NCBI RefSeq assembly: GCF_029222925.1
Contig: NZ_JARHUI010000001.1
Location: 806,986-870,985 of the forward strand
Source of the DNA: Algoriphagus sp. CAU 1675
GTDB taxonomy: Bacteria > Bacteroidota > Bacteroidia > Cytophagales > Cyclobacteriaceae
DNA: 64,000 nucleotides
Direction of reading: 5' to 3'
In this document: piece after piece, positions 26,875 through 34,666 of the stretch
Position numbering within the stretch: position 1 is the stretch's first letter
Layout: each line of letters opens with the position of its first letter
Notes under the pieces: model-generated
Databases searched by the model: none
What the model was told of the DNA's origin: nothing
Seen by the model: only the letters and a program-made list of their open reading frames with translations
Position numbers and translations under genes: made by a program

Positions 26875-27114
26875 ATGAAAAAGACGATTTTAAAACTTGG
26901 AATTTTAGGCTTTAGCATTATCGGTGCATTTTTTATGAATGTTTCAGAAATTGAAGCCCAAGTCATTGGAGGCGAAGATGATGGTTGTCCTATGATAATG
27001 ATGGGAATGGAATTTCCTTGTAAAAGGATTTGGTGTTCGACAACCATGTCTATGTCTGGGTGTGGGGCTGGTTATTCAACAAGCCAAGATTGCGATTCTT
27101 GGGCGAATTGTTGA
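26875..27114 (+). CDS. Small secreted Cys/Met-rich peptide precursor
   Basis: Unrecognised 79-residue protein. Residues 1-29 form a signal peptide: MKK, then hydrophobic ILKLGILGFSIIGAFFM, then NVSEIEAQ with a likely cleavage after A28 or Q29. The mature part of about 50 residues has six cysteines (38, 49, 54, 63, 73 and the C-terminal 79) and six methionines, enough for three disulfides. The layout recalls the NVEALA-type peptides of Bacteroidota, but the NVEALA motif itself is absent. An upstream in-frame ATG at 26803 would add 24 residues that spoil the signal peptide. A DUF4221 lipoprotein gene follows. Confidence 0.72.
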   Translation: MKKTILKLGILGFSIIGAFFMNVSEIEAQVIGGEDDGCPMIMMGMEFPCKRIWCSTTMSMSGCGAGYSTSQDCDSWANC

Positions 27115-27158
27115 TCATCAAGAAACTAGAAAAAAATAAATAAAAAAAATAATTGAAC

Positions 27159-27190
27159 AAGAAGCCGTCAGATTTGAATGACGGCTTCTT
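27159..27190 (+). terminator. Stem-loop between the peptide and DUF4221 genes (terminator or attenuator)
   Basis: The perfect 12-bp stem AAGAAGCCGTCA / TGACGGCTTCTT with loop GATTTGAA lies 45 bases after the peptide stop and 15 before the lipoprotein start. The following TTAATTAATAAA is not a clean T tract, so partial termination or 3'-end protection of the peptide mRNA is as likely as full termination. Confidence 0.6.
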
Positions 27191-27204
27191 AATTAATAAA
27201 AATC

Positions 27205-28314
27205 ATGAAAATTAACATTGGATTTTTTTTCTTTATTGTCTTGGTTTCATGTTCAAAATCAAAAAAACCAGATAACATTACTTTTGATAAAGATGAAATT
27301 GGGATTTCAATTAACTCAGAATACTTAAATTCCTATCAAGTACAATCATCCATTTCGAATGAAAAGGATCTAATTCTAGTAGGCTATAACGATAAAAGGC
27401 ATAGCTTAGATTTTTTTAATCTGGATCAAGGTGAAGTTATAGTATCAAAAAAATTAGAGTTTGAGGGCCCAAACGGGATTGGTAAAATTGAGTCAATTTT
27501 TGTTCAATCTTCAGATTCCATTTTCGTCTACGAATTAGGTAAACTTCATCTTTTAAATGGTGATTTGAGTAAAAATCAATCTTGGGACCTATTTCAGATT
27601 TATGGCGAATTGAACTTCGGGATTCCACAGTGTAATTTTTATTTCAAATTATACTATGATTCAGAACGCCAATCTGTGTATTTTTTTATGAATAAAATGG
27701 GAGTTGACCCCAATGAGTTAGGTGATTTACCAATTATGACTTCCTTGAATTTGGAAACTACTGAGGTAGAGATATTGCCTATTTATCATTCAGAATATTT
27801 TAAATCTGTTGCGGGCCAGGTAGGATTTATGACATATTTGGGCTTTTACGGGAAGCTTGACAGTCAATTGATTTTCAATTATCAGTATGAGTCTTCAATT
27901 AACGCCTTCCATCTGGAGGATAAAAAACTGAGTAAAACCTCAAAGTCTGGATTAGAGGTAGTACCAACTATTCCTCGAACCAACGATCCTCAAGCCTATG
28001 ATCAGCATGCCATTGAAAACCCACATTTTTTATCACCAATTCCTGATCCTTGGAGAAACTTGATTTACAGTATTGTTTGGGATAGCCCAGATGCTAATTC
28101 TTACAAAACCTACTTGGATAAAAGCCAGATTTTGAGAGTCTTTGATGAAAATTTAGAGCTAATCCAGACTGTCCCTCTTCCAGACCGCACTTACCAAATT
28201 AACAATTGGTTTGTCAATGAAAATGGACTTTATCTCAATAAAGCTCACCCAGGAGACTCTCTTTTAAATGAGGATTTTTTGATGTTTGACGTATTTAAGT
28301 TTAAAGTAAATTAA
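27205..28314 (+). CDS. DUF4221 family lipoprotein
   Basis: A 369-residue lipoprotein: signal MKINIGFFFFIVLVSC with lipobox Cys16, so it is membrane-anchored on the periplasmic side or surface. The stretch EFEGPNGIGKIESIFV at residues ~85-100, followed by SDSIFVYE, is the most recognisable part of DUF4221, a Bacteroidota family of propeller-like lipoproteins without known function. Base composition is clearly AT-rich (14 G/C of 60 in 27241-27300). Its stop is 2 bases before the start of the hydrolase-like gene, so the two are probably co-translated. Confidence 0.78.
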   Translation: MKINIGFFFFIVLVSCSKSKKPDNITFDKDEIGISINSEYLNSYQVQSSISNEKDLILVGYNDKRHSLDFFNLDQGEVIVSKKLEFEGPNGIGKIESIFVQSSDSIFVYELGKLHLLNGDLSKNQSWDLFQIYGELNFGIPQCNFYFKLYYDSERQSVYFFMNKMGVDPNELGDLPIMTSLNLETTEVEILPIYHSEYFKSVAGQVGFMTYLGFYGKLDSQLIFNYQYESSINAFHLEDKKLSKTSKSGLEVVPTIPRTNDPQAYDQHAIENPHFLSPIPDPWRNLIYSIVWDSPDANSYKTYLDKSQILRVFDENLELIQTVPLPDRTYQINNWFVNENGLYLNKAHPGDSLLNEDFLMFDVFKFKVN

Positions 28315-28316
28315 TC

Positions 28317-29450
28317 ATGAGTCTTTTTGGTTTCATATTCCTTTTATCTTTTGGTCATTCAGATTGGATAGAAGTTCCCTTGGATCATGAAGACCCCTAT
28401 TCCATAAAAGTCAAAATTGAATATTCTATTCAACAACCTTTTGACTCTAAAAAGAAAACTATCATTACTCATGCTGATCCACTTGATGATTATTTAGGAT
28501 TAGGTGACTTGATAGAATTGGAATTTACCGGATTCAATCTGATAAAAATCCATGGAAGGTATTCTTCCCCTTATTTGAACCAATTTATTGAAGAAAACAC
28601 CGGTATAGAATCTGATAAAAAATATCTCTGGTTAAGTCGAGGTCAAATCATCAAAGATATAGAAGTGGTCCGAAAAGAAATTTTAGGGGATGATTCAGCA
28701 ATTTTAATCGGGTTTGGAAGTGGTGCAGGCCTTATTCACTACTATCTTCATGAATTTCCAAATAATGTAGAAAAGATGGTTAGTTTAAATCCACTGCTTC
28801 TAGACATTCCAAAAAATCTAAGCTTTTGGGATCTTTTAGAAGGGTTTGATTCAATTTTCAAAGAATACTCAACTGATCAAATTGTAAGATTCTCAATTAC
28901 ATCTTCTGAACCTTACTTTTTTATGGACAAGCCTATTCGAGATAGTTTGCTAGAATCGAGAATTAAAGAATTTGTAAAAACTTCTTTTTCAGAAAGTCAA
29001 AAAGAAATAAGTCTAGGATTAGAAGCAAGAGCTTTTGAGCATTATTTGGATATTGGAATCTATGATTTAGGGCTATTTGGCCATTTTTTGGGCTTACTCT
29101 CTTCAAGTCTAAGATCGAATACAATGTCTTTGGAATACTTCAACGGGACAAATTACGATCGTGGAAAAGCATATTCCTCCAAAATAATTTTGGTGGGTGG
29201 GGTTTACAATTTGCTTTTAGACCCTAAATCATTTGATGTTATTGGAGAGTTTTACCCCAATGCTTCTGTACATTACCTTAGAGATGGGTATGATTTTTCG
29301 GAAACTCGAAAGCGCAGAATATGGGAAGCATTGATTTCTAGTTTATGCTCAGATGATGTTTCGACTAAGATTGAAATGTTTAAGTTATTGCAAGAACATG
29401 AATTACTATTTCAGGAAAAAAATTACAATTCTATCCGAGTAGGAAAGTAA
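28317..29450 (+). CDS. S33-like alpha/beta-hydrolase fold protein, probably catalytically inactive
   Basis: A 377-residue protein beginning with a short hydrophobic leader (FGFIFLLSFG) and then WIEVPLDHEDP, the opening typical of S33 tripeptidyl peptidases. The nucleophile elbow, normally GxSxG, reads GFGSGAG (132-138), with Gly134 at the serine position. The later acid block GxYDxLxP reads GVYNLLLDP (Asp to Asn), and the final histidine block reads LRDGYDF where GH is expected. By this by-eye alignment all three triad residues are lost, pointing to a binding rather than peptidase role. A shifted nucleophile at S135 is the alternative. Start is 2 bases after the DUF4221 stop. Confidence 0.68.
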   Translation: MSLFGFIFLLSFGHSDWIEVPLDHEDPYSIKVKIEYSIQQPFDSKKKTIITHADPLDDYLGLGDLIELEFTGFNLIKIHGRYSSPYLNQFIEENTGIESDKKYLWLSRGQIIKDIEVVRKEILGDDSAILIGFGSGAGLIHYYLHEFPNNVEKMVSLNPLLLDIPKNLSFWDLLEGFDSIFKEYSTDQIVRFSITSSEPYFFMDKPIRDSLLESRIKEFVKTSFSESQKEISLGLEARAFEHYLDIGIYDLGLFGHFLGLLSSSLRSNTMSLEYFNGTNYDRGKAYSSKIILVGGVYNLLLDPKSFDVIGEFYPNASVHYLRDGYDFSETRKRRIWEALISSLCSDDVSTKIEMFKLLQEHELLFQEKNYNSIRVGK

Positions 29451-29476
29451 AAAAGGGTCTCAGCTGAGACCCTTTT
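29451..29476. terminator. Bidirectional terminator closing the AT-rich islet
   Basis: A 26-base perfect palindrome, AAAAGGGTCTCAG / CTGAGACCCTTTT, between the convergent hydrolase-like and M28 peptidase genes. Confidence 0.92.
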
Positions 29477-29482
29477 CCAATC

Positions 29483-30979
29483 TTATCGCTCTCCTCGAGT
29501 GTTCGTTCCATCTACTCGAGTTCGCTTTTCTCTATTTGCCAGATCCCAAGCTGTGTGGAAAATCAAATGCGCCCGCTTAGTCATCAGTGGGAATTCGATT
29601 TTATCAACTGTATCTGTCACCTGATGGTAATCATCGTGAACTCCGTTGAAGAAGAAGATCACCGGAATATCGAACTTCGCAAAGTTATAATGATCTGATC
29701 TGTAGTAGAATCTGTTTGGATCATCTTCAGCATCATAGCGATAGTCCAAAATCAAGTCCGTATAGGTGATGTTGTTATACTCGTTGATTTTTTTCAAATC
29801 GGTAGAAAGCATCTCCGAACCGATCACATAGACATAGTCCTTGTTTTCTGCATCCTGGTATTCATAATCAATACGACCCACCATGTCAATATTGATGTTA
29901 TTTACAGTATTGGCGATTGGGAAGATTGGGTTTTCGGAATAATACTGAGAACCCAACAATCCTTTTTCTTCACCTGTCACATTCAAAAACAGGATAGATC
30001 TTCTTGGTCGATTGCCTTCTTTAGCGGCAGTAGCAAAAGCTTGCGCAATTTCCATCACAGAAACAGTTCCCGAACCGTCATCATCTGCTCCGTTGAATAT
30101 TTCCCCTGTGGAGCTAACGCCTACGTGGTCGTAGTGTGAGGAAATAACCAAGACCTCATCCTTCTTGTCAGTTCCTTCTAAGAAGCCCATTACGTTGTAT
30201 GCTTCAACAGGAGTCACAGTTTTTTGAACATGGAATGAAGCTTTTTGGGATTTGATGGACTCAGGGTTGGATTTTGCAGCCTCTTTCAAATCTTCTACTG
30301 GAGTTCCGAAAAGTTGCCCCATTTTTTCAGAGCTGACCATGTAGATGGGTCTTTGTTCGGTTTCTCTCTCAAAACCGATTCTTCCTTTTCCTGCAAGAGT
30401 CTTGGATCGATTGGCGATTCGGTCAAAGTTGGCCTGACCTTCCATGCTTACAATCACAATACCCGCTGCACCGGCATCCATTACTTTTCCCACTAGGCCG
30501 TTACTTCTTTGGCCCACGGCCCAGATTCCGACCAGCTTGTCTTTCACATCAACTTTAGCCAGGTTTTCATCATTGACCAAGCCGAGGAAAACCAATTCTG
30601 TTTTAACAGCTTTTTTCATGTCGCCGTCACCGTTGAATACAAAGTCTTCGTTTTCTGCCAACTTCGTTTTTCCAATCTGGAGAGTCACTTTTTCATATCG
30701 GGTGCTGACCAAAGGAACCTTTTGGAAATAGCTTCCATCAACTGGTCCAGCCAGACCGAGTTCTTTGTAAAAGTCAGCCAGATAATTGGCGGCGATTAAT
30801 CCTTCTTCAGACCCGGTATCTCTTCCTCTCATTTCATCGGATGCGAGAAATGTAAGGTATTCTTTGAGGTCTTCAGCCGTAATGGTGTTGGCGTATTTTA
30901 CTTGTGTTGGGTTTTGCGCTAATGAGGTCCACGCCAGACCCAGTGCAAGCGCTCCTGTTAATAAAAGTCCTTTTTTCAT
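29483..30979 (-). CDS. Secreted M28 family metallopeptidase
   Basis: A 498-residue zinc aminopeptidase-like protein. The start ATG 30979 gives a clean signal peptide (MKKGLLLTGALALGLAWTSLAQ); a longer frame exists upstream but would put 18 polar residues before it. A protease-associated-type insert (residues ~130-260) precedes the di-zinc domain. The metal ligands are visible: SSHYDHVG, NGADDDGSG, NVTGEEKGLLGSQYY (catalytic Glu and ligand), NIDMVGR and the final GVHDDYHQ. It probably trims peptides in the periplasm or outside the cell. Confidence 0.92.
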   Translation of the reverse strand: MKKGLLLTGALALGLAWTSLAQNPTQVKYANTITAEDLKEYLTFLASDEMRGRDTGSEEGLIAANYLADFYKELGLAGPVDGSYFQKVPLVSTRYEKVTLQIGKTKLAENEDFVFNGDGDMKKAVKTELVFLGLVNDENLAKVDVKDKLVGIWAVGQRSNGLVGKVMDAGAAGIVIVSMEGQANFDRIANRSKTLAGKGRIGFERETEQRPIYMVSSEKMGQLFGTPVEDLKEAAKSNPESIKSQKASFHVQKTVTPVEAYNVMGFLEGTDKKDEVLVISSHYDHVGVSSTGEIFNGADDDGSGTVSVMEIAQAFATAAKEGNRPRRSILFLNVTGEEKGLLGSQYYSENPIFPIANTVNNINIDMVGRIDYEYQDAENKDYVYVIGSEMLSTDLKKINEYNNITYTDLILDYRYDAEDDPNRFYYRSDHYNFAKFDIPVIFFFNGVHDDYHQVTDTVDKIEFPLMTKRAHLIFHTAWDLANREKRTRVDGTNTRGER

Positions 30980-31105
30980 TGATTTGGGTTTTACAGAGGC
31001 TAAACTTATATAATTTTTCAACCCATACATCAACCGCTTGTAAATATTGCTGCAAGGCCGGGTAAATATTTGAAAGGATCAAAAGTATTATACTTCAATA
31101 AATTG

Positions 31106-31113
31106 TACCTTTG
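31106..31113 (+). promoter_or_regulatory. Promoter -7 element upstream of gcvP
   Basis: TACCTTTG, followed by CA, matches the TAnnTTTG consensus and equals the element before the tRNA-Val genes. No TTG sits at the right distance upstream, so only the -7 half is supported. The leader would be about 55 bases. Confidence 0.5.
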
Positions 31114-31174
31114 CACCCGGAAATTAATCGTGTTTCTTAACCCAAATATTCATTAAAGCTTCCCCATATCCTAT

Positions 31175-34057
31175 ATGAAGATTAACCTTTCTAATGCTGT
31201 CAAATTTGAGAGCAGACACAATGGCCCGACAGAAGCAGAAATCGCGGTGATGTTGAAGAAAATCGGAGCCTCTTCCCTAGAGGAATTGATCAATCAAACT
31301 GTACCCGAATCCATTCAACTGGAAAGACCTCTGAATTTGCCCCCGGCGAAACTGGAGTCTGAGTTCTTGAAAGACTTCAAAAAGCTTGCGTCCAAAAACA
31401 AGGTTTTCAAATCCTTCATTGGAATGGGCTATTACGACACCATGGTTCCAAGGGTGGTTTTGAGAAATGTACTGGAAAATCCGGGGTGGTATACGGCTTA
31501 TACTCCCTACCAGGCTGAAATCGCGCAGGGTAGATTGGAAGCTTTGATTAATTTCCAGACCGTAGTAATGGATTTGACAGGCATGGAGCTAGCCAATGCA
31601 TCCTTGTTGGATGAGGGAACAGCTGCCGCAGAAGCCATGACTATGCTACACTCGGTGAAATCAAGAGAAAAAAAGACTGCGAATAAATTTTTTGTTGATG
31701 AGAAGGTTTTTCCTCAGACGAAAGCAGTTTTGATTACCCGGGCAGAGCCTATCGGAATTGATTTGGTATTTGGGCCGATTGCTGAACTGGACCTAACTGA
31801 CCCGGAACTTTACGGGGTGATGTTCCAGTACCCAGACAGTGACGGAGCTGTAAGAGATTATTCATCGCTGATCGCCTCAGCTAAAGAGAATAAAGTACTG
31901 ACAGCCTTTGCGGCAGATTTGTTAGCGCTGACCATTTTGACCCCTCCGGGTGAAATGGGAGCGGATGTAGTTATAGGTTCTTCTCAAAGATTTGGTGTGC
32001 CAATGGGTTATGGTGGACCGCATGCTGGGTATTTTGCCACCAAGGACGAATACAAGAGACAGATTCCGGGAAGAATCATCGGGGTATCTGTAGACCGAGC
32101 TGGAAACAAGGCTTATCGAATGGCTTTGCAGACCAGAGAGCAGCACATCAAGAGAGAAAAAGCTACTTCCAATATTTGTACCGCTCAGGTTCTTTTAGCG
32201 GTAATGTCCAGTTTCTATGCAATTTACCATGGTCCAGAAGGCCTGAAAAATATGGCTTTGCGTACCCATGGTCTTGCAAAGTTGACCGCTCAGGTTCTTC
32301 AGGAAATGGGCTTCAAAACAAGTGAAGAAGCTTATTTTGATACCATCAAAATTAAAATGAATGCAGTGTCTCAGGAAAGAGTAAAAGGATTGGCTCTTGC
32401 TTCTGAGATGAACTTCCGATATGAAGAAGGAAATATTTTCATCTCCTTCGACGAGACCAAGACTTTGGAAGATGTTGCTGAGATCGTGAAGATTTTCGCT
32501 GTTTCCAAAGGGATTACTGTTCCAAGTCTGGATGAGAAAGTTTCTGCTTTGGAGCTTAATTTTCCTGAGACCTTGGTTCGAAAGTCTGACTATCTGACTC
32601 ACCCTGTATTCAACGAGTACCACAGCGAACATGAAATGCTTCGCTACATCAAGCGATTGGAAGCAAAAGATCTTTCTTTGGTTCATTCCATGATTTCCTT
32701 GGGTTCTTGTACCATGAAATTGAATGCGACAGCTGAAATGATTCCAGTCACCTGGCCTGAATTTGGTCAGATTCACCCATTTGCTCCTTTGGATCAGGCT
32801 TTGGGTTATCAGGAATTGTTCCAAAATCTGAGAACTTGGTTGACCGAGATTACCGGATTTGCAGATACTTCCCTTCAGCCAAATTCCGGTGCGCAGGGTG
32901 AATATGCAGGACTGATGGTGATCCGTGCTTACCATATCAGCAGAGGGGAAGGGCACAGAAATGTGGCTTTGATCCCAACTTCCGCCCATGGCACCAACCC
33001 AGCTTCAGCCGTAATGGCAGGAATGAAGGTTGTCTTGGTGAAGTGTGATGAAAAAGGAAATATTGATCTGGATGACCTTAAAGCAAAAGCAGCAGAGAAT
33101 GCCAGTAATCTTTCTGCTCTTATGGTGACTTACCCATCCACTCACGGGGTGTTTGAGGAAGCAATTCAGGAAATTTGCGCCACTATCCATGAGCACGGTG
33201 GTCAAGTATATATGGATGGAGCTAATATGAATGCTCAGGTAGGATTGACTTCTCCGGGTAGAATCGGAGCAGACGTTTGTCACCTCAATCTCCATAAGAC
33301 CTTCTGTATTCCTCACGGTGGAGGCGGACCTGGTATGGGACCAATTTGTGTGGCTTCACACTTGGCTCCATTCTTACCTGGAAATCCAATTGTCAAAACG
33401 GGTGGTGAGCATGCAGTGTCTTCTATCTCTGCCGCTCCTTATGGAAGTGCGAGCATTTTGCCTATCTCCTATGCCTATATCAACATGATGGGTGGGGACG
33501 GGTTGACCAATGCCACCAAAATGGCCATCCTCAATGCCAACTACATTAAAGAAAGACTTTCTGAGCATTATCCCATCCTTTATACAGGATCCAAAGGTCG
33601 TGCTGCACACGAGATGATCGTGGATTGTAGAGGCTTCAAGGAATTTGGTGTCGAAGTGGAGGATATTGCCAAGCGATTGATGGATTATGGATTCCATGCA
33701 CCCACTGTTTCTTTCCCTGTGGCGGGTACCTTGATGATCGAGCCTACTGAATCAGAGACTAAGGCTGAGTTGGATAGATTCTGTGATGCCTTGATCTCTA
33801 TCAGAGCCGAAATCCAGGAGATTGAAAATGGAAGTGCAGATAAAGAGAACAATGTTTTGAAAAATGCTCCTCACACCGCTGCTATGGTAATGGATGAGGG
33901 CTGGGATCTTCCTTACACAAGAGAGAAAGCGGTGTTCCCATTGAGCTATGTGAAAGACCATAAATTCTGGCCTTCCGTGAGAAGAATAGACTCTGCTTAT
34001 GGAGACAGAAACTTGGTGTGTAGCTGTATTCCAGTAGAAGAATATGAAAATGCATAA
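31175..34057 (+). CDS. gcvP: Glycine dehydrogenase (decarboxylating), P protein of the glycine cleavage system
   Basis: Full-length single-chain P protein of 960 residues. It decarboxylates glycine using PLP and passes the aminomethyl group to the H protein. The N-terminal half has [13 protein letters not shown] and [20 protein letters not shown]. The C-terminal half has the PLP-lysine motif [20 protein letters not shown] near residue 710. The other glycine cleavage genes are not adjacent. Monocistronic, closed by a strong terminator. Confidence 0.97.
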   Translation: MKINLSNAVKFESRHNGPTEAEIAVMLKKIGASSLEELINQTVPESIQLERPLNLPPAKLESEFLKDFKKLASKNKVFKSFIGMGYYDTMVPRVVLRNVLENPGWYTAYTPYQAEIAQGRLEALINFQTVVMDLTGMELANASLLDEGTAAAEAMTMLHSVKSREKKTANKFFVDEKVFPQTKAVLITRAEPIGIDLVFGPIAELDLTDPELYGVMFQYPDSDGAVRDYSSLIASAKENKVLTAFAADLLALTILTPPGEMGADVVIGSSQRFGVPMGYGGPHAGYFATKDEYKRQIPGRIIGVSVDRAGNKAYRMALQTREQHIKREKATSNICTAQVLLAVMSSFYAIYHGPEGLKNMALRTHGLAKLTAQVLQEMGFKTSEEAYFDTIKIKMNAVSQERVKGLALASEMNFRYEEGNIFISFDETKTLEDVAEIVKIFAVSKGITVPSLDEKVSALELNFPETLVRKSDYLTHPVFNEYHSEHEMLRYIKRLEAKDLSLVHSMISLGSCTMKLNATAEMIPVTWPEFGQIHPFAPLDQALGYQELFQNLRTWLTEITGFADTSLQPNSGAQGEYAGLMVIRAYHISRGEGHRNVALIPTSAHGTNPASAVMAGMKVVLVKCDEKGNIDLDDLKAKAAENASNLSALMVTYPSTHGVFEEAIQEICATIHEHGGQVYMDGANMNAQVGLTSPGRIGADVCHLNLHKTFCIPHGGGGPGMGPICVASHLAPFLPGNPIVKTGGEHAVSSISAAPYGSASILPISYAYINMMGGDGLTNATKMAILNANYIKERLSEHYPILYTGSKGRAAHEMIVDCRGFKEFGVEVEDIAKRLMDYGFHAPTVSFPVAGTLMIEPTESETKAELDRFCDALISIRAEIQEIENGSADKENNVLKNAPHTAAMVMDEGWDLPYTREKAVFPLSYVKDHKFWPSVRRIDSAYGDRNLVCSCIPVEEYENA

Positions 34058-34081
34058 GTGGGTTTACTTATGTCAATTGAT

Positions 34082-34112
34082 AAAAAAGGTCTCAAATTTG
34101 AGACCTTTTTTT
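34082..34112. terminator. Bidirectional terminator after gcvP
   Basis: A 30-base palindrome, AAAAAAGGTCTCAAA / TTTGAGACCTTTTTT, immediately followed by the stop of the convergent DinB-like gene. Confidence 0.92.
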
Positions 34113-34113
34113 A

Positions 34114-34557
34114 TTACCAAATTCCAAACTGATTGAAATGATGCTGAAAATGCTTGTGGTGAAAAAGCTCCCATTCCATATGGTTTAAATATCCAAAGCG
34201 GGGATGGATGGTTTTGAGTTTTGTGTTGTTCCAATAGGTGGTATTGTACTCCTCGATGGCTTGGAGTAATTTGGTCTTGGCCGTTTCCAGATCCGGGAAC
34301 CGGAGGGGAGGCAAGCCGCTCTCGCTGCCTTTCATCTTGATTCCTTTGGGAAATTCCATATCTGTGTGCAGTAATTTCCGCTTCATTTCCAGCTGGGCTT
34401 CATTAGGCTCAAACTCTGGAATCTGGATTCTTCCGGAAGAAAGTTTAAGAGTTAGGGTTAAATGCTCCACCATGTGTTGCGGAGTCATCTCTCCAAATTG
34501 AGCGCTGGATTTTTCGTTTAGCTTCTCCAGTTTTTCTTTAAAATAATTAATATCCAT
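34114..34557 (-). CDS. DinB-like four-helix protein (DUF1569-like)
   Basis: A 147-residue protein that looks helical. It has GEMTPQHMVEHLTLTLKLSSG (His in the position of the DinB metal ligands) near residues 22-42, and HMEWELFHHKHFQHHFNQFG near the C-terminus, a histidine-rich helix as in DUF1569/DinB-superfamily proteins. Such proteins often bind a metal and act as small thiol-dependent enzymes; no specific function is suggested. It lies downstream of nrdA on the same strand but is separated from it by a terminator. Confidence 0.7.
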   Translation of the reverse strand: MDINYFKEKLEKLNEKSSAQFGEMTPQHMVEHLTLTLKLSSGRIQIPEFEPNEAQLEMKRKLLHTDMEFPKGIKMKGSESGLPPLRFPDLETAKTKLLQAIEEYNTTYWNNTKLKTIHPRFGYLNHMEWELFHHKHFQHHFNQFGIW

Positions 34558-34612
34558 GGTGATTTTTCATTTAAGCTACTTATACGAGAGCATTTTTGTT
34601 GCATTTGGGTAA

Positions 34613-34645
34613 AAAAAAAGCGCTGGGAAACCCAAACGCTTTTTT
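34613..34645 (-). terminator. Terminator of nrdBA
   Basis: On the minus strand AAAAAAGCG ... CGCTTTTTTTTT with an inner GGG / CCC pairing, starting about 20 bases after the nrdA stop. Confidence 0.85.
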
Positions 34646-34666
34646 GAATTGACGAACTCTAAAATT

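Noticed and set aside
30980..31033. Longer start for the M28 peptidase
   Set aside because: It would place 18 mostly polar residues before an otherwise perfect signal peptide.
32195..32989. 264-codon minus-strand ORF opposite gcvP
   Set aside because: Antisense shadow of a highly conserved gene; no family resemblance.
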